A stretch of 64,000 nucleotides of DNA from Sphingomonas jejuensis. Lineage in GTDB: Bacteria; Pseudomonadota; Alphaproteobacteria; Sphingomonadales; Sphingomonadaceae. The stretch is taken from NCBI RefSeq assembly GCF_011927695.1, contig NZ_JAATJE010000001.1:62001-126000 (forward strand). Reading direction: 5' to 3'. This document shows positions 63,906 through 64,000 of the stretch, piece after piece; within the stretch, counting starts at the first letter, position 1; every line of letters begins with the position of its first letter. The translations under genes and the position numbers were made by a program. The notes under the pieces were generated by a model, which worked only from the letters and a program-made list of their open reading frames with translations, was not told where the DNA came from and searched no databases.

Positions 63906-64000
63906 ATGGGTAGCTTCAGCCTCTGGCACTGGCTGGTCGTCGGCGTCGTCATTCTGCTCTTGTTCGGAAAGGGTCGCTTTTCCGACATGATGGGCGATGT
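63906..64000 (+). CDS. tatA: Twin-arginine translocase subunit TatA, 5' part
   Basis: Pore-forming subunit of the Tat system, which would also export the Tat-signal oxidase CopA found at the other end of the window. Only 31 residues are visible: [15 protein letters not shown], the TM helix, and the hinge [14 protein letters not shown] typical of alphaproteobacterial TatA. The gene runs off the right edge. GGGAGAA precedes the ATG by about 5 bp. Confidence 0.92.
   Translation, partial: MGSFSLWHWLVVGVVILLLFGKGRFSDMMGD

Overview
The window is about 64 kb of GC-rich DNA whose gene content and order fit an alphaproteobacterium of the sphingomonad type (inference from synteny and protein style; no 16S or other marker is present). 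Support: short-form PurL, a YfgM-like protein-bamB-der block, a complete dcw cluster in the order mraZ-rsmH-ftsL-ftsI-murE-murF-mraY-murD-ftsW-murG-murC-murB-ddl-ftsQ-ftsA-ftsZ, the meso-DAP signature DNPR in MurE, and an argS-SPOR-nagZ-scpA-scpB-tatA block. Nearly every gene starts inside the stop codon of the one before it (ATGA, GTGA or TGATG).

Region 1 (1-12989) is a metal-resistance segment that looks acquired. It opens with the 3' end of an RND adaptor gene, then a CzcA-type efflux pump and a CDF transporter. Facing these on the minus strand are a DUF305 membrane protein and a MerR-family regulator. From the MerR control region a rightward copper/redox series runs: a glutaredoxin-MauE fusion, a small secreted protein, a His/Cys-rich secreted protein with an EF-hand-like loop, copA, copB, an NTF2-like protein, copC, copD and a secreted DUF305 protein. 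An AlpA-type regulator at 12690-12989 and a 484-bp geneless stretch mark the probable right edge.

Region 2 (13474-19874) holds an EVE-domain protein and an ArsC/YffB-like protein, then a tightly overlapping seven-gene set: two glycosyltransferases, two multi-pass membrane proteins, a DUF2141 protein, a 41-codon ORF and a DCC thiol-disulfide protein. This set is the best candidate here for an uncharacterised envelope system.

Region 3 (19930-33293) is housekeeping: panB, the YfgM-like gene, bamB, der, a TusA-like gene, an Hpt phosphotransfer protein, bfd-bfr, a minus-strand operon of purL, a lipoprotein methyltransferase and two membrane proteins, a MliC-like lipoprotein, cysK and two envelope genes.

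Region 4 (33341-51979) is the division and cell-wall cluster. It starts behind five TCCC boxes at exact 10-bp spacing (probable MraZ operator) and ends in a hairpin after ftsZ. A 65-codon ORF is coupled between murC and murB.

Region 5 (52162-64000) carries a SPOR protein, dgt, an OmpA-like lipoprotein with a cation/proton antiporter, a membrane-anchored winged-helix regulator facing a small membrane protein, a probably frameshifted small secreted-protein gene, argS, a second SPOR protein, nagZ, scpA, scpB and the start of tatA.
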